From Streptococcus parapneumoniae (GTDB lineage Bacteria > Bacillota > Bacilli > Lactobacillales > Streptococcaceae): a stretch of DNA of 64,000 nt. Below the pieces are notes generated by a model. The model worked only from the letters and a program-made list of their open reading frames with translations. It searched no databases and was not told the DNA's origin. Within the stretch, counting starts at the first letter, position 1. Every line of letters begins with the position of its first letter. A program made the position numbers and the translations under genes. Shown here in pieces: positions 1 to 10,731 of this stretch. Location: positions 1,938,501 through 2,002,500 of the forward strand of contig NZ_AP026968.1 of NCBI RefSeq assembly GCF_037076355.1, read 5' to 3'.

Positions 1-399
1 ACCACTTGGATTCATATGGGCAATCATCTCAGCCCGATTAACCAAGATTTCTAGTACATCATGAGGCAGTTCTGCTTGATAGTAGTCAAAAACCGCACGA
101 ATGGCCGCTATGCTGATAGCAGCTGATGAACCCATTCCCCGTTTTTCGGGGATAGCCGAGTCAATCTCACAGCGAATGCAGGCTTCTTTGATTTCCAAAT
201 ACTCCAGCGAAGCATAAACTGCCATGGACAAGGTATCCTCCTCATAAAGGCGCCAAGGACTCGCTGCAGGAACTACCTTACAAGTCACCTCCACCTCCAA
301 AAGAGGCAGGGAAATAGCAGGATAACCGTAAACGACCGTATGCTCCCCTATTAAAATAATCTTACTATGTGCCTGACCGACACCAATTTTTTTTGTCAT
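1..399 (-). CDS. mvaK1: Mevalonate kinase, N-terminal part (cut by window edge)
   Basis: Phosphorylates mevalonate, the first kinase of the mevalonate route to isopentenyl diphosphate, in the cytosol. The first 133 codons are visible: MTKKIGVGQAHSKIILIGEH at the start, then the GHMP-kinase ATP loop read as EKRGMGSSAAISIAAIRA near residues 100-117. The ATG lies at 397-399. The gene runs off the left edge, so the catalytic C-terminal half is not seen. In pneumococci this gene opens an operon with mvaD, mvaK2 and fni; those would lie outside the window. Family call is firm from the start motif and GHMP loop. Confidence 0.93.
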   Translation of the reverse strand, partial: MTKKIGVGQAHSKIILIGEHTVVYGYPAISLPLLEVEVTCKVVPAASPWRLYEEDTLSMAVYASLEYLEIKEACIRCEIDSAIPEKRGMGSSAAISIAAIRAVFDYYQAELPHDVLEILVNRAEMIAHMNPSG

Positions 400-483
400 T
401 TTTTCCTTTTACTAGACGAAAAAGCCGTCTCATTTTTTCATACAAGTATTGCTTCTCTCCTATCTATTTTATTATATTTTCAC

Positions 484-517
484 AAAAAAAGCGATTGTTT
501 CCTTCACAATCGCTTTT
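484..517 (-). terminator. Rho-independent terminator of the LPQTG surface protein gene
   Basis: A 12-bp perfect stem (487-498 pairs with 506-517, core GCGATTGT/ACAATCGC) with a 7-nt loop, followed on the minus strand by a run of seven T (plus-strand A run at 484-490). It sits 57 bp past the surface-protein stop codon. Confidence 0.8.
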
Positions 518-573
518 CCCATTATAGGGATATATTTCCATCATTTTATTATTTAAACGATTTCTAGCATATC

Positions 574-3500
574 CTATTCTTCTCGTTTTTTAGGAAATAC
601 CGTCAAAGCACCTAGGAGAGATAAGCCACCTAGAGCTACCAACCATTCATCTTGTTGACTACCTGTCTGAGGTAGTTCATCCCGCTTGTGCACTTCAGTA
701 CTTCCTTGATCCCAATTCTCTGAAGGAATTGGAATAGGATTTGGGGTTGGTTGCGGTGATGGCTGGGGTGTTGGCTGGGGTGTTGGCTGAGGCTCAGGTT
801 GAGGTACTGGTTGGGGATTAGGTTGCGGTGATGGCTTAGGCTCCGGTTTTGGTTCTGGCTTAGGCTCCGGTTTTGGTTCTGGCTTAGGCTCCGGTTTTGG
901 TTCCGGCTTAGGCTCCGGTTTTGGTTCTGGCTTAGGCTCTGGTTTTGGTTCCGGTTGCGGTTCTGGCTTAGGCTCCGGTTTCGGTTCTGGCTTAGGCTCT
1001 GGTTTTGGCTCCGGTTTCGGTTCTGGCTTAGGCTCTGGTTGCGGTTCTGGCTTAGGCTCTGGTTTTGGCTCCGGCTTAGGCTCTGGTTTCGGTTCTGGCT
1101 TAGGCTCTGGCTTTGGTTCCGGTTTAGGCTCTGGCTTAGGCTCCGGTTTTGGTTCTGGTTTAGGCTCTGGTTTTGGTTCCGGCTTAGGCTCCGGTTTTGG
1201 TTCTGGCTTAGGCTCTGGCTTAGGAGTCGGTGCGTTAGCCACGAATACCCATGTTCCTACAAACTCTACATCTGCTTTATTTACTGCTTTATTTTCAGCA
1301 TCGTAGCTCTTAAATACCCATTTCCCATCATTTTCTGTATCAACATACTCTGTTTTTGTTGGTTGAATTGTTGTTACATTTGATTTATCTACATAACGGT
1401 TTTGGTCTGTTGGTTTATAGCCTTCTATTGCTGCTGGCAATGTCTTACCTGGTGTCCCACTTTCAAATTTATATGTTACACCGTATTTATTAGCTTCGAA
1501 CACCCATGTTCCTACAAATTCTACATCTGCTTTATTTACTGCTTTACTTTCTGCATCGTATTTTTTAAATACCCATTTCCCATCATTTTCTGTATCAACA
1601 TACTCTGTTTTTGTTGGTTGAATTGTTGTTACATTTGATTTATCTACATAACGGTTTTGGTCTGTTGGTTTATAGCCTTCTATTGCTTCTGGCAATGTCT
1701 TACCTGGTGTCCCACTTTCAAATTTGTAGGTTACACCGTATTTATTAGCTTCGAATACCCATGTTCCTATAAACTCTACATCTGCTTTATTTACTGCTTT
1801 ATTTTCAACATCGTAGCTCTTGAATACCCATTTCCCATCATTTTCTGTATCAACATACTCTTTAGTTGTTGGCTGAATTGTTGTTACATTTGATTTATCT
1901 ACATAACGGTTTTGGTCTGTTGGTTTATAGCCTTCGATTGCTTCTGGTAATGTCTTACTTGGAGTCCCACTTTCAAATTTATAGGTTACACCGTATTTGT
2001 TAGCTTCAAATTCCCATTTTCCTATAAACTCTACATCTGCTTTATTTACTGTTTTACTTTCTGCATCGTAGCTCTTGAATACCCATTTTCCATCATTTTC
2101 TGTATCAACATACTCTGTTTTTGTTGGTTGAATTGTTGTTACATTTGATTTATCTACATAACGGTTTGGGTCGGTTGGTTTATAGCCTTCGATTGCTGCT
2201 GGCAATGTCTTACCCGGGGTTCCACTTTCAAATTTGTAGGTTACACCGTATTTATTAGCTTCGAATACCCATGTTCCTAGAAACTCTACATCTGCTTTAT
2301 TTACCTGTTTATTTTCAGCATCGTAACTCTTGAATACCCATTTTCCATCATTTTCTGTATCAACGTACTCTGTACTTGTTGGTTGAGTCGCACCTACATT
2401 AGCTTTATCTACATAACGATTTTGGTCTGTTGGTTTATAGCCTTCTATTACTGCTGGTAATGCTTTACCTTCTGTTCCACTAACGAATTTGTATGTTACA
2501 CCATACTTATTAGCTTCGAATACCCATGTTCCAATGAACTCCACATCTGCTTTGTTTACTTGTTTTTTAGCTTCATCATAACCTTTGAAGACCCATTTTC
2601 CATCGTTTTCTGCATCTATATACTCTGTAGTTGTCGGTTGTGTTGGTGTTACATTCGCTTCATTTTCGTAAGTAGCTGTATCTTTTGGCTTATAGTTTTC
2701 GATTACTGCTGGTAATACTTTTCCCTCTGTTCCACTTTGGAATCGGTAGGATACATTATAAAATGTAACATAACCTAGTTCTAAAACGTTAGCTTCTACT
2801 TTGTTAATAGGTAAATTTGTAGCTGAATCCAGGCTTAACCAGCCACTACCGATTCTACCTGCACTTGGATGAACATTACCCTCAACAGAACCTGTTACTT
2901 TTAGTACTGTATTTCCATTTGTATCTGCTAACTCTTTGGCTTTATCTTGATTAATACGAACAACCATCTGATTGATTTCTTCATCACTCTTATTAGGGAA
3001 CAAGGCTTTAAGTTCTGTTGATGTAAGAGATCGAAGTATCATATTGCGCATAATTGTTTCAGCAATAGACTTACCTTCATCCGGTTTTACTACACTTTCA
3101 GCTATACGCTCATTTCGTTCATTTTCCGGTCTATTACTATCATATCCGTTTAAAGATCTAAGAATCATTCTAAATGTTATATTATGGTTACCTTTAGTTT
3201 CAACACCAAATGTGACTCTAGGGTCCGTATTACTAACGATTGAATTAAAGCTATCTTTTGTATTTCCTAAGGCTGTCCCTTCTTTTGAATACACATTTAG
3301 GATTTCCTTCGTTCCATCTTCCTTAATTCCAAGAGCATACAATGGTCTCCATGAGTAACCATTAAACTCTGCATATAATTTTTCCGGAACAACTAAATCT
3401 TTGTCTAAATTCACATTTAAGTCTACATAGGTGTAAGTTTTTTTCTTTTCATCTAATTTAAAGTTATTATCCTTGTATGTGTTGGATAAAACCGGACCAA

Positions 3501-4488
3501 CATATCCTACATGAGGATTTCTATACACAGTCATCGCTGTAGTTTTATCCATTTCAAACTCAGCTTTTAAAACCACTTCATTCACTTTTGTAGTATCATT
3601 ATTGTCCGGTTTATACTCATCAATGATACGGCGGGTATTTTTTTCTTTGTCTTTTGTTTCTTTATTTAAATTAGTATTAGGTAATACTTCTTCTGATTCT
3701 ACATTCGTATCAATATGAACCTTATTATCATTAATGGCAAATTTATTCATTCCACCTATAATCGCAAATCCCATAGAAAATTTATCAGCAGGGAAAGGTG
3801 TATCTTGGTCATTTAGACTGGCATAAACACCATATAGCTTAGAATCAGCTGACAAGCCATTCGGAAAGGCTGTAGCTATAGTGTCTTCTGCCGAGAACAG
3901 TCTTGCACCATCTGCAATTTTCCCATTTACTGGCGGCATATCAGACCAACCAAGAAAAGTTTTTGCAGCGCCACGGAAAAGACCTGGATTAGATAAGGGA
4001 CTCCCTAATTTATCTGTAGCATTCTTATATGTATTTTCAGTATCTTTTTTTTCGTGTGATTCACTTGTCCATTGACCAATAAGACTTACTTTACCATCAT
4101 AATTTGCTGGTTCTGTTGCTCTTTCAAGCCCTCTAGGTTTCTCATTATTATTTCTTGCTTCAACATTATCTTCTGGCTTAATAGGCCCATTTTCTGTTGA
4201 TGCAGCTGTATTTGTATTGGTATTTTCTATTTCTGTGTCACCAGTATTAGCACCAGAAGTGCCTAGTGTGCTTGTTGTACTTGCTGAACCTGGTGTACTT
4301 GGTGGGGCTGGTGTGCCTGATACTGGTTCGCCTGCTCCTGGTCCATCCGCTTGAACAGTCGCCACACCAGTTGCAAAAAACAACACCGAAGCTACTGCTA
4401 CACTAGCTACTCCCAAATGATGCTTTCTAATAGAATAGCGTAAAACTTTTTTCCCGTTTTCTTCACATTTTCTTGACTTAAAGTTCAT
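574..4488 (-). CDS. LPXTG cell-wall-anchored surface protein with six SHIRT-type repeats and KPEP stalk
   Basis: A 1304-residue predicted adhesin, covalently anchored to peptidoglycan by sortase. N-terminus has a YSIRK signal peptide ([20 protein letters not shown]), then a Thr/Ser/Gly-rich linker, a roughly 500-residue N-terminal region I cannot assign, six tandem ~85-residue repeats (typical start [17 protein letters not shown], end [15 protein letters not shown]; the first is divergent), a very long Lys-Pro-Glu-Pro stalk, then LPQTG, a hydrophobic stretch and KKREE. The repeats resemble the SHIRT domains of streptococcal 'periscope' proteins, whose copy number sets how far the tip projects. 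Start chosen at 4488 because GAGG lies 6 bp upstream; an in-frame ATG at 4500 would place the ribosome site inside the gene. Ligand unknown. The gene occupies the site next to mvaK1 where pneumococci have cbp genes. Confidence 0.9.
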   Translation of the reverse strand: MNFKSRKCEENGKKVLRYSIRKHHLGVASVAVASVLFFATGVATVQADGPGAGEPVSGTPAPPSTPGSASTTSTLGTSGANTGDTEIENTNTNTAASTENGPIKPEDNVEARNNNEKPRGLERATEPANYDGKVSLIGQWTSESHEKKDTENTYKNATDKLGSPLSNPGLFRGAAKTFLGWSDMPPVNGKIADGARLFSAEDTIATAFPNGLSADSKLYGVYASLNDQDTPFPADKFSMGFAIIGGMNKFAINDNKVHIDTNVESEEVLPNTNLNKETKDKEKNTRRIIDEYKPDNNDTTKVNEVVLKAEFEMDKTTAMTVYRNPHVGYVGPVLSNTYKDNNFKLDEKKKTYTYVDLNVNLDKDLVVPEKLYAEFNGYSWRPLYALGIKEDGTKEILNVYSKEGTALGNTKDSFNSIVSNTDPRVTFGVETKGNHNITFRMILRSLNGYDSNRPENERNERIAESVVKPDEGKSIAETIMRNMILRSLTSTELKALFPNKSDEEINQMVVRINQDKAKELADTNGNTVLKVTGSVEGNVHPSAGRIGSGWLSLDSATNLPINKVEANVLELGYVTFYNVSYRFQSGTEGKVLPAVIENYKPKDTATYENEANVTPTQPTTTEYIDAENDGKWVFKGYDEAKKQVNKADVEFIGTWVFEANKYGVTYKFVSGTEGKALPAVIEGYKPTDQNRYVDKANVGATQPTSTEYVDTENDGKWVFKSYDAENKQVNKADVEFLGTWVFEANKYGVTYKFESGTPGKTLPAAIEGYKPTDPNRYVDKSNVTTIQPTKTEYVDTENDGKWVFKSYDAESKTVNKADVEFIGKWEFEANKYGVTYKFESGTPSKTLPEAIEGYKPTDQNRYVDKSNVTTIQPTTKEYVDTENDGKWVFKSYDVENKAVNKADVEFIGTWVFEANKYGVTYKFESGTPGKTLPEAIEGYKPTDQNRYVDKSNVTTIQPTKTEYVDTENDGKWVFKKYDAESKAVNKADVEFVGTWVFEANKYGVTYKFESGTPGKTLPAAIEGYKPTDQNRYVDKSNVTTIQPTKTEYVDTENDGKWVFKSYDAENKAVNKADVEFVGTWVFVANAPTPKPEPKPEPKPEPKPEPKPEPKPEPKPEPKPEPKPEPKPEPKPEPKPEPKPEPKPEPKPEPQPEPKPEPKPEPKPEPKPEPKPEPKPEPQPEPKPEPKPEPKPEPKPEPKPEPKPEPKPEPKPEPKPEPKPSPQPNPQPVPQPEPQPTPQPTPQPSPQPTPNPIPIPSENWDQGSTEVHKRDELPQTGSQQDEWLVALGGLSLLGALTVFPKKREE
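831..1230 (-). repeat. Degenerate 6/12-bp tandem repeat coding for the KPEP wall-spanning stalk
   Basis: Plus strand shows alternating units of the type GGCTTAGGCTCCGGTTTT with synonymous drift, coding on the minus strand for tandem Lys-Pro-Glu-Pro with occasional Gln for Lys. Less regular proline-rich repeats continue to about 740. Repeats of this kind expand and contract by slippage, so stalk length probably varies between isolates. Confidence 0.9.
1231..2760 (-). repeat. Six tandem 255-bp repeats coding for SHIRT-type domains
   Basis: The Tyr codon opening each repeat falls at 1485, 1740, 1995, 2250 and 2505, an exact 255-bp period; the first, divergent repeat begins near 2760. The repeats nearest the stalk are almost identical at DNA level, which suggests recent duplication or gene conversion. 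Antisense open frames across this block are by-products of the repeat. Confidence 0.92.
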
Positions 4489-4654
4489 TTTCAACCTCAT
4501 TTCTTTTTTACAAATGGGTACTTATACCCCCCTTAAATATTTAAGTATTTAAAGAAGGTTCGATTTTTAAGCCTAAAATTGTAATTGTTATGGTGCTTTC
4601 AAAAAAACACTTGATATTACACTAACATTATATACCTTTTTCTAAAACATGTCA

Positions 4655-4795
4655 TGTAAAATTGGGCAAAAACTCAATTTTGTTAAAAATAAGTAAATAA
4701 GTAAATCTTTCCACAATAAACCGCATATTATCAAGGTTTTGCCACCTGATAATATGCGGTTTTCTGATTTTAAAAACTTTTTATCCAGTATCACT
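4655..4795 (-). repeat. Hairpin repeat family, copy 1
   Basis: A 16-bp perfect inverted repeat (4718-4733 with 4747-4762, core CCGCATATTATCA) flanked on the left by AGTAAATCTTTCCACAATAA and on the right by an A/T-rich arm. It matches, in inverse orientation, the segment at 22853-22996. It lies between the choline-binding protein gene and the large surface protein gene. The rest of this 364-bp gap should hold the surface-protein promoter, which I could not pin down. Confidence 0.75.
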
Positions 4796-4852
4796 TCGTG
4801 AAACTGCACTCTTACTTAAAATTTATCTCAAATTACAAAATACTATCATTAT

Positions 4853-5770
4853 TTATCGAACCCATTCACCATTATAATTGACAGAATAGCCATCTACGGT
4901 CGTATTCACTGCCAAAGCACCTGAACTGTAAGCATAGCACCATTTTCCATTGACCTGGAACCAGCCTGTCGCCATGGCTCCTGATGAACGGAGATAGTAC
5001 CACTTGTTACCAAGGTTTTGCCAACCTGTTTTCATATCACCATTTTGCTGGTCTAAGTAGTACCAAGTTGAGCCTTCCTGATACCAACCCGTCGCCATGG
5101 CCCCCGATGAACGGAGATAGTACCACTTGTTACCAAGATATTGCCAACCAGTTTGCATGATACCAGTTTCTGGATCTAGATAGTACCAAGTTGAATCATC
5201 ATTGATCCAACCAGCACGTCTTTCGCCACCAAGGTAGTCTTTCCCTGAATAACCTGTTTTTGCTAAGTAATACCAGTTAGACTGATCATAAAGCCAACCT
5301 GTTTTTAAAGAATGGTCTTGATCAAAGTAATAATTTGCTAATTTAAGAACTTCTGAGCCTTCAAAGCCTTCACCATATTTTTTGCCAACATTTAACGAAT
5401 CCTTAACTTCTAATTGTTTCCATCCAACAAATTCTTGAAGAACCCCATCTTGGTTAAAGTAGTACCACTTCGGTTGAAGGGCAATTTCGAAAACTGGTCG
5501 ATTATCAAATAAATCATCACGATAACCTGTCCCAGGGATTTCTAAGTATTGCCAACCGACTACCATTTCTCCACTATCACCGAAATAGTAGGTTTTACCG
5601 TCTATTTTATGCCAATAGATTGCTTTATGGTCATCTTTTATATAATATTTTCTATTATCCTTATCAACAAACTGTCCACCTGTAGTATCCGCCAATACTG
5701 TACTTGTCGCTAGCAAACCAAAGAAAAATACTGCCAATGCGATTGGCATCAATTTTTTTATTATTTTCAT
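4853..5770 (-). CDS. Choline-binding surface protein (CbpC/CbpF/CbpJ-like)
   Basis: A 305-residue secreted protein held on teichoic-acid phosphocholine. A signal peptide (MKIIKKLMPIALAVFFFGLL, cleavage near VLA-DTT) is followed almost wholly by choline-binding repeats with the GW...WYYL pattern. C-terminal repeats are near consensus (TGWQYLGNKWYYLRSSGAMA); N-terminal ones are degenerate and longer, as in CbpF-type proteins made mostly of modified repeats. No separate effector domain is visible. Start at 5770 is supported by GGAGG about 10 bp upstream. In pneumococci cbpC and cbpJ lie at this position beside ritR; here there is one gene. Exact orthology is not settled by reading alone. Confidence 0.88.
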   Translation of the reverse strand: MKIIKKLMPIALAVFFFGLLATSTVLADTTGGQFVDKDNRKYYIKDDHKAIYWHKIDGKTYYFGDSGEMVVGWQYLEIPGTGYRDDLFDNRPVFEIALQPKWYYFNQDGVLQEFVGWKQLEVKDSLNVGKKYGEGFEGSEVLKLANYYFDQDHSLKTGWLYDQSNWYYLAKTGYSGKDYLGGERRAGWINDDSTWYYLDPETGIMQTGWQYLGNKWYYLRSSGAMATGWYQEGSTWYYLDQQNGDMKTGWQNLGNKWYYLRSSGAMATGWFQVNGKWCYAYSSGALAVNTTVDGYSVNYNGEWVR

Positions 5771-5836
5771 TAGACCTATCCTCCATAACTGATTGTAGCA
5801 AAGACCTGACTGCATGTCAATATATAAAAACTCCTC

Positions 5837-5868
5837 AAAAAAAGCAATTACATAACTGCAACTGCTTT
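5837..5868 (-). terminator. Likely terminator after ritR
   Basis: On the minus strand an AAGCAGTTG/TAATTGCTT hairpin (two G-T pairs) is followed by a T run. It separates ritR from the choline-binding protein gene. Confidence 0.6.
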
Positions 5869-6558
5869 CTATTCTTGCATGGTGTAACCAACACCACGAA
5901 CGGTTTTAATGTAGCTTTTTTGACCTTTTACATCAAGCTTGCTACGTAGATAGCGGATATAGACATCCACGATATTAGTCTCTGTCGCACTTTCGTACTT
6001 CCAAACACTTTCCAATAACTGCTCACGAGTCAGAACTTTCTTGCTTCCCATAAGAGTAGCCAAAAGGTCATACTCACGACGGGTCAGGGCAATCATCTCT
6101 TCGCCACGATAAACGGTATGATGTTCTACATCCATACGCAGATTGCGGTAAGACGTTGGAACCTTCATCTGACTACAGTGTTGGTCGATGAAGTCCCGAC
6201 CTCGGAAAATCGCTGAAATACGAGCTACCAGATTCTCAATAATAACCGGCTTATAGATGTACGAAACGGCAAAGCGTTGGATTGTCTCAATCTGATCTTG
6301 CAATTCTTCACGATGGTCCAAGACCATGATGACTGAAGCTGGCTTAGTCCGACTCAGCTTGTCTGCAAAATCCTGGGCTGTCATATCCCCCAGACAAGCA
6401 TTCAATAAAATCAAGTCATAGTCTGTCTGAAGAGCCATGGAGAGGGCTTTTTGCCCCTCCTCAACCTGATCAACTCGGTATTGCTCTTTTTGGAGTTCCA
6501 AACTTAAAAAATGAGCTAGATTTCGTTCTTTCTCAAGTAATAAAATCCGTTTCCCCAT
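5869..6558 (-). CDS. ritR: Orphan response regulator RitR
   Basis: OmpR-family DNA-binding protein that in pneumococcus represses the piu iron uptake genes and protects from oxidative stress. The receiver domain (about 1-115) has Asn53 (DLILLNACLG) where phospho-accepting Asp is expected. Cys128 (DQHCSQ) in the linker is the redox-sensing cysteine described for RitR. The winged helix (about 135-229) ends ...IKTVRGVGYTMQE. No histidine kinase gene is adjacent. It starts 11 bp after gnd, so the two are probably cotranscribed, linking NADPH supply from the pentose-phosphate path to oxidative-stress control. Length matches the family (229 residues). Confidence 0.95.
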   Translation of the reverse strand: MGKRILLLEKERNLAHFLSLELQKEQYRVDQVEEGQKALSMALQTDYDLILLNACLGDMTAQDFADKLSRTKPASVIMVLDHREELQDQIETIQRFAVSYIYKPVIIENLVARISAIFRGRDFIDQHCSQMKVPTSYRNLRMDVEHHTVYRGEEMIALTRREYDLLATLMGSKKVLTREQLLESVWKYESATETNIVDVYIRYLRSKLDVKGQKSYIKTVRGVGYTMQE

Positions 6559-6569
6559 GGCAGACCTAC

Positions 6570-7994
6570 TTATTTTTCGTCATACCAAGAGTAGTGGAAT
6601 GTTCCTTCTTTGTCTTTACGTTGGTAAGTGTGGGCACCAAAGTAATCACGTTGCGCTTGAATCAAGTTAGCTGGAAGGTCAGCTGAACGGTAGCTATCAA
6701 AGTAAGTAATAGCTGCTGAGAAAGTTGGCACTGGTACACCAGCTTGAACCGCAAGAGCTACGATATCACGCACTGCTTGTTGATACTTAGCAGTAACATC
6801 CAAGAAGTACTCATCCAAAAGAAGGTTAGCAAGGTCTGCATCACGGTTGTAAGCATCTGTAATCTTTTGCAAGAAACGAGAACGGATGATACAGCCATCA
6901 CGCCAGATAGATGCGATGTCTGCAAATGGCAAGTTCCAGTTGTTTTCTTTAGAAGCTACACGCAATTGCGCAAAACCTTGTGCGTATGAAATGATTTTTG
7001 AGAAGTAAAGGGCTTGACGGATTTTTTCAATCAACTCAGCCTTGTCTCCTTCAAATTTGAAGTCAGCTGGTTTTGGAAGAACCTTGCTAGCATGTACACG
7101 TTCTTCTTTGTAAGTTGAAATGTAACGTGCAAATACTGACTCAGTGATGAGTGACAATGGCACACCAAGGTCAAGTGATGATTGGCTAGTCCATTTACCA
7201 GTTCCCTTGTTACCTGCAGCATCAAGGATGTAGTCTACGATTGGTCCATCTTGGCCTTCATCGTCTTTACGGCTCAAGATATCAGCTGTGATTTCAATCA
7301 AGTAGCTGTCCAATTCACCCTTGTTCCACTCAGTAAAGATTTCAGCCATATCTTCTGCTGAAAGACCTAGCAAGTGTTGCATCAAGTCATAGCTTTCTGC
7401 GATCAATTGCATATCACCATACTCGATACCGTTGTGAACCATTTTCACATAGTGACCAGCTCCATCAGGACCAATGTAAGTCACACATGGTTTGCCATCT
7501 TCTGGTGCTTTAGCTGAGATTTCTTCAAGAACATCTGCAACCAATTCGTAGGCTTCTTTTTGTCCACCAGGCATGATAGAAGGACCTTCAAGGGCACCTT
7601 TTTCACCACCAGAAACTCCAGTACCGATAAAGTTGATGCCTGAGTTTGCCAATTCTTCATTACGACGGATTGTATCTTTGTAGAAAGTGTTTCCTCCGTC
7701 GATCAAGATATCACCCTTATCAAGGTGTGGAAGAAGGGCTTGGATAGTAGCATCTGTACCAGGTCCAGCTTGAACCATGAGCATGATGCGACGAGGTTTT
7801 TCGATTGAGTTTACAAAGCTTTCAACGTCATAGCTTGGTACAAAGTTCTTTTCAGGATGGCAAGCAATTACATCTTCAGTTTTTTCTTTACTACGGTTGT
7901 AAATAGCAACTGTGTAACCACGAGATTCAATATTAAGGGCAAGGTTACGACCCATTACGGCCATACCAACAACACCAAAGTTAGCTTTTGTCAT
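6570..7994 (-). CDS. gnd: 6-phosphogluconate dehydrogenase, decarboxylating
   Basis: Converts 6-phosphogluconate plus NADP to ribulose-5-phosphate, CO2 and NADPH in the oxidative pentose-phosphate pathway. The 474-residue protein has an N-terminal Rossmann fold ([20 protein letters not shown], then NRSKE, the NADP-type fingerprint), the substrate-binding [19 protein letters not shown], catalytic [16 protein letters not shown], and an all-helical C-terminal dimerisation domain with the [10 protein letters not shown] tail. GAGGAG precedes the ATG. The gene directly precedes ritR in the same direction, as in pneumococci. Confidence 0.97.
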   Translation of the reverse strand: MTKANFGVVGMAVMGRNLALNIESRGYTVAIYNRSKEKTEDVIACHPEKNFVPSYDVESFVNSIEKPRRIMLMVQAGPGTDATIQALLPHLDKGDILIDGGNTFYKDTIRRNEELANSGINFIGTGVSGGEKGALEGPSIMPGGQKEAYELVADVLEEISAKAPEDGKPCVTYIGPDGAGHYVKMVHNGIEYGDMQLIAESYDLMQHLLGLSAEDMAEIFTEWNKGELDSYLIEITADILSRKDDEGQDGPIVDYILDAAGNKGTGKWTSQSSLDLGVPLSLITESVFARYISTYKEERVHASKVLPKPADFKFEGDKAELIEKIRQALYFSKIISYAQGFAQLRVASKENNWNLPFADIASIWRDGCIIRSRFLQKITDAYNRDADLANLLLDEYFLDVTAKYQQAVRDIVALAVQAGVPVPTFSAAITYFDSYRSADLPANLIQAQRDYFGAHTYQRKDKEGTFHYSWYDEK

Positions 7995-8069
7995 TTGACA
8001 CTCCTCTTGTTTAATTTGTTTTATTTTATCATTTTTACTTTTGAAAAGAAAGAATTTTGTAACGACTGC

Positions 8070-9488
8070 TTAGTAGTCCAAGTCATCCGCATGTCCAGAA
8101 CCATTTCCAACAAAGTAACCTGTCTTACAGTTAAGGGTAAAGAGATAGGTTCCGTCTGGCTTGTAGAGGTTGTAATAACCATTGCCATTAACGATATTGA
8201 CACGTTCGAGGATGTATTGGTTACCAGTGATATAACCACGCGAACGTGAAGTCGCTAGAATTTGTTCCAAGACACCATCCGCAAAATCCCAGGCAGAGTT
8301 ATTACTATCATCTACAGCTGATTGATTGAACGGTACACGACTTGAAGCTCTCTGAAGGTTAACTCCAGAACTTGATAAACCGCCATAGCTATCATCCCGC
8401 GCAGAAACTGAATTATTTGATGAGGCGCTTGAAGATGGACTGGCGTTACTTGTAGTATTGTCGGTAGAAGAATTTGAACTTGCTTGACTAGAACTGCTAG
8501 TTTGACTTGAACTTGAGCTAGAGCTAGAAGTACTTGTTTGCTGGCTCTTACCAAGGCTGATAGCCTTATCTAGCACTTTATCAAGCTCCGTATTTCCAGT
8601 TTTAATATCTGTAAATTTAGCATCCGATTTGGCTTTGGCATTGGTATCCAACACACCATCCACAATAGCTGGTTTTTCAAATTGTGCATTGACATCTTGA
8701 ATGGCCTTGATTTGCGTTGCTAGACTATCATATTTAGATTTGGCAAGCGTATGTTCACGACTACCTTCCAGCTTATCAAGTAAGGTCTTGAGTTGACTTA
8801 GTTTATCAAACTGGCTATTTTTCAAAGCCGTTTTATTACTGTCTGTGTAGAAGGCGTCATAAAGTGTATTAAAATCATCCACATCCGATTGATTGGCTGT
8901 AGTTGATTGAGAAGTTTCAATTTCCTTGGTCGAGCGATTCACTTGACGGTAGACATAATAAGCACTGACACAGATAATTACTGATACAAGCGCCAAAGCG
9001 GTTAAAACAAAGCCTTTTTTGCTTTTCTTTTCTGAGTCTTCTTGTTCCAGACGAGAAAGGTTTTGCTCCTCTTCCACTTCTTCAGTCATTTCTGTTGGAT
9101 TTTCATCCTCTAGCAATAGAGGATCCAAGCCTTGCTCCTCATCGTCCAGAGGCAAGGGTGGTAAGATGTCTTCAGAAGATGGAACTTCCTCCGAATAAGC
9201 TTCTGACTCTTCTACAGCCTCACGCATCTCTTGAATTAAATCATCCAGACTCTGAGTTTCGACTAACTCCTCTTTTTTGTATTGACGAGTCGCAAACTTA
9301 TCCGCCTCAATTTCATCTCTGTGTTGCTTGACATACTTGTCCAAAATGGAATCTTCAGGCAAGACCCCTGCTTCTACTTCTTCATTTTTACGAATGGCTT
9401 GACCAACTGTTAGCTCTTTCGCTTCATCAAAATCAAATCGCGGTTCTTGGTTTTCTTTTTTATGACGATTCCGTCTTTTCTTACTCAT
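8070..9488 (-). CDS. mapZ: Midcell-anchored protein Z (division-site positioning)
   Basis: MapZ (LocZ) marks the division site before FtsZ in streptococci. The 472-residue protein has a charged cytoplasmic domain (1 to about 155), one membrane segment ([23 protein letters not shown]), a helical extracellular domain, a Ser-rich linker ([15 protein letters not shown] region) and a C-terminal extracellular domain that binds peptidoglycan in pneumococcus. Thr67 and Thr78, the two residues phosphorylated by StkP, are both present ([18 protein letters not shown]). It lies 12 bp after the RlmL-type gene, so likely shares its transcript. Confidence 0.93.
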   Translation of the reverse strand: MSKKRRNRHKKENQEPRFDFDEAKELTVGQAIRKNEEVEAGVLPEDSILDKYVKQHRDEIEADKFATRQYKKEELVETQSLDDLIQEMREAVEESEAYSEEVPSSEDILPPLPLDDEEQGLDPLLLEDENPTEMTEEVEEEQNLSRLEQEDSEKKSKKGFVLTALALVSVIICVSAYYVYRQVNRSTKEIETSQSTTANQSDVDDFNTLYDAFYTDSNKTALKNSQFDKLSQLKTLLDKLEGSREHTLAKSKYDSLATQIKAIQDVNAQFEKPAIVDGVLDTNAKAKSDAKFTDIKTGNTELDKVLDKAISLGKSQQTSTSSSSSSSSQTSSSSQASSNSSTDNTTSNASPSSSASSNNSVSARDDSYGGLSSSGVNLQRASSRVPFNQSAVDDSNNSAWDFADGVLEQILATSRSRGYITGNQYILERVNIVNGNGYYNLYKPDGTYLFTLNCKTGYFVGNGSGHADDLDY

Positions 9489-9500
9489 GGGTATCCCTTT

Positions 9501-10658
9501 CTATTTTAACTCTTGGCGTTTAACACGTTGACCAAAATATTGATACAGATCCACTTTCAAGGTTCCGTTGTATAACTTACGTTTCTTATCCGCCTGACTA
9601 CCGTACTTGGTCTCAAAGGCTTCATCACTAGTTAGAATAAATTTGCTCCAAGTTTTCAGTGGTGCAAATACTTGCCCCATCTCAGCATAAAGCTTGGTCA
9701 CCCCTGCATCATCTGATAAACGTTCTCCATAAGGTGGGTTAGAGATAATCACTCCATTTATTTTATCAGAACGTAAATCCTGCACGCGCATCTGCTTAAA
9801 GGTAACATCTCCTGCAACACCAGCTGCCTGAGCATTGGCCTTAGCAATTTCCACCATACGTGCATCAATATCACAGCCCATAATATCCAGTTCAAGCTCA
9901 CGATCCACTTTTTTAGCCGCTTCTGTACGCACTTCTTGAATCAAGCGATCACTAATCCAGTTCCATTCCTCAAAGGCAAAAGAGCGACGAAGTCCTGGTG
10001 CCATCTTTCGAGCAATCATGACAGCCTCGATACAGAAAGTTCCTGAACCACAGGTCGGATCAATCAAAGGCTTGTCTGGATACCAGTTAGAAAGTTGCAA
10101 AATAGCTGCCGCCATGTTTTCCTTGATAGGAGCCCCACCTTTTTCAGTACGATATCCTCGTTTAAAGAGACTAGACCCGGTCGTATCAATCATGACAGTT
10201 GCCACATCTTTGAGAATAGAGACCTCAATCTTAAACTCTGGGCCATTCTCCATCAGAGGAACCCCTTCTGGACGAGCATAGTGTTTCTGCAATTTCTTGA
10301 CAACAGCTTTCTTAGAAATAGCCTGAACACTGGGTTCATTGTGTAGTTTGGACTTAACACATTTGGCTTTTGAAATCGGAAACCGAGCTCCGAGTGGTAA
10401 ATAATTTTCCCAATCTAGGGCGAAAACTCCCTGAAACAGTTCCTCAAAAGTCTTAGCTGGGAACGTTCCTACGATAATTTTGATACGATCTGCTGCCCGA
10501 AGCCAAAGGTTGGTTTCGATAATAGCTCTCACGTCTCCTTGAAAACGAACACGGCCATTTTCAACCTGACAATCGTAGCCCAACTCTCGCACTTCTCGTC
10601 CCACAACAGCTTCAAGACCTGCTGCCACAGTTGCAATTAAATTAAATTCTTTTTTCAT
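9501..10658 (-). CDS. THUMP-domain class I SAM-dependent RNA methyltransferase (RlmL type)
   Basis: Probable 23S rRNA N2-guanosine methyltransferase. The N-terminal THUMP-containing region (about 1-155) is followed by a Rossmann methyltransferase domain with DPTCGSGTFCIEA (SAM-binding motif I, near 190) and the catalytic SNPPYGERL motif (near 305), typical of N2-G RNA methylases. At 385 residues it has the length of the single-domain streptococcal protein; the second RlmK domain of enterobacterial RlmL is absent. Start at ATG 10658; no strong ribosome site is seen, and a TTG is available 15 bp upstream. Exact target nucleotide not determinable here. Confidence 0.85.
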   Translation of the reverse strand: MKKEFNLIATVAAGLEAVVGREVRELGYDCQVENGRVRFQGDVRAIIETNLWLRAADRIKIIVGTFPAKTFEELFQGVFALDWENYLPLGARFPISKAKCVKSKLHNEPSVQAISKKAVVKKLQKHYARPEGVPLMENGPEFKIEVSILKDVATVMIDTTGSSLFKRGYRTEKGGAPIKENMAAAILQLSNWYPDKPLIDPTCGSGTFCIEAVMIARKMAPGLRRSFAFEEWNWISDRLIQEVRTEAAKKVDRELELDIMGCDIDARMVEIAKANAQAAGVAGDVTFKQMRVQDLRSDKINGVIISNPPYGERLSDDAGVTKLYAEMGQVFAPLKTWSKFILTSDEAFETKYGSQADKKRKLYNGTLKVDLYQYFGQRVKRQELK

Positions 10659-10693
10659 GTTACAGTCTTGCAAGACCTTTCTATATGTCCACT

Positions 10694-10731
10694 TTAAAAA
10701 ATGAGGTTGAGAAAATTTCTCAGCCCCAACC
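10694..10731 (-). terminator. Terminator of RNase P RNA gene
   Basis: On the minus strand a GGTTGGGG...CAACC hairpin with an inner GAGAAATTTTCTC stem is followed by TCATTTTTT. It directly follows the RNase P RNA 3' end. Confidence 0.75.

Noticed and set aside
771..1230. Regular short repeats that could suggest a CRISPR array
   Set aside because: The units are 6-12 bp coding repeats in frame with the LPQTG protein, without spacer-like unique segments or cas genes.
955..1893. Plus-strand open frames of Arg/Leu/Trp/Phe-rich repeats and Cys/Phe-rich repeats
   Set aside because: They are antisense readings of the KPEP stalk and SHIRT repeats of the surface protein; composition is unlike any real protein and there are no ribosome sites.
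4718..4762. Hairpin repeats as BOX elements
   Set aside because: They lack the boxA start (TACTCTTCGAAAATC) and boxC end (TTTCATTGAGTA) seen in the three true BOX copies at 29279, 56981 and 63217.
6300..6560. RitR as a pseudogene because the phospho-acceptor Asp is missing
   Set aside because: Asn53 is the normal state of RitR, and Cys128 and the winged helix are intact.
7857..8249. 130-codon plus-strand frame across the gnd/mapZ junction
   Set aside because: Antisense to gnd and mapZ ends, low-complexity hydrophobic translation, no ribosome site.
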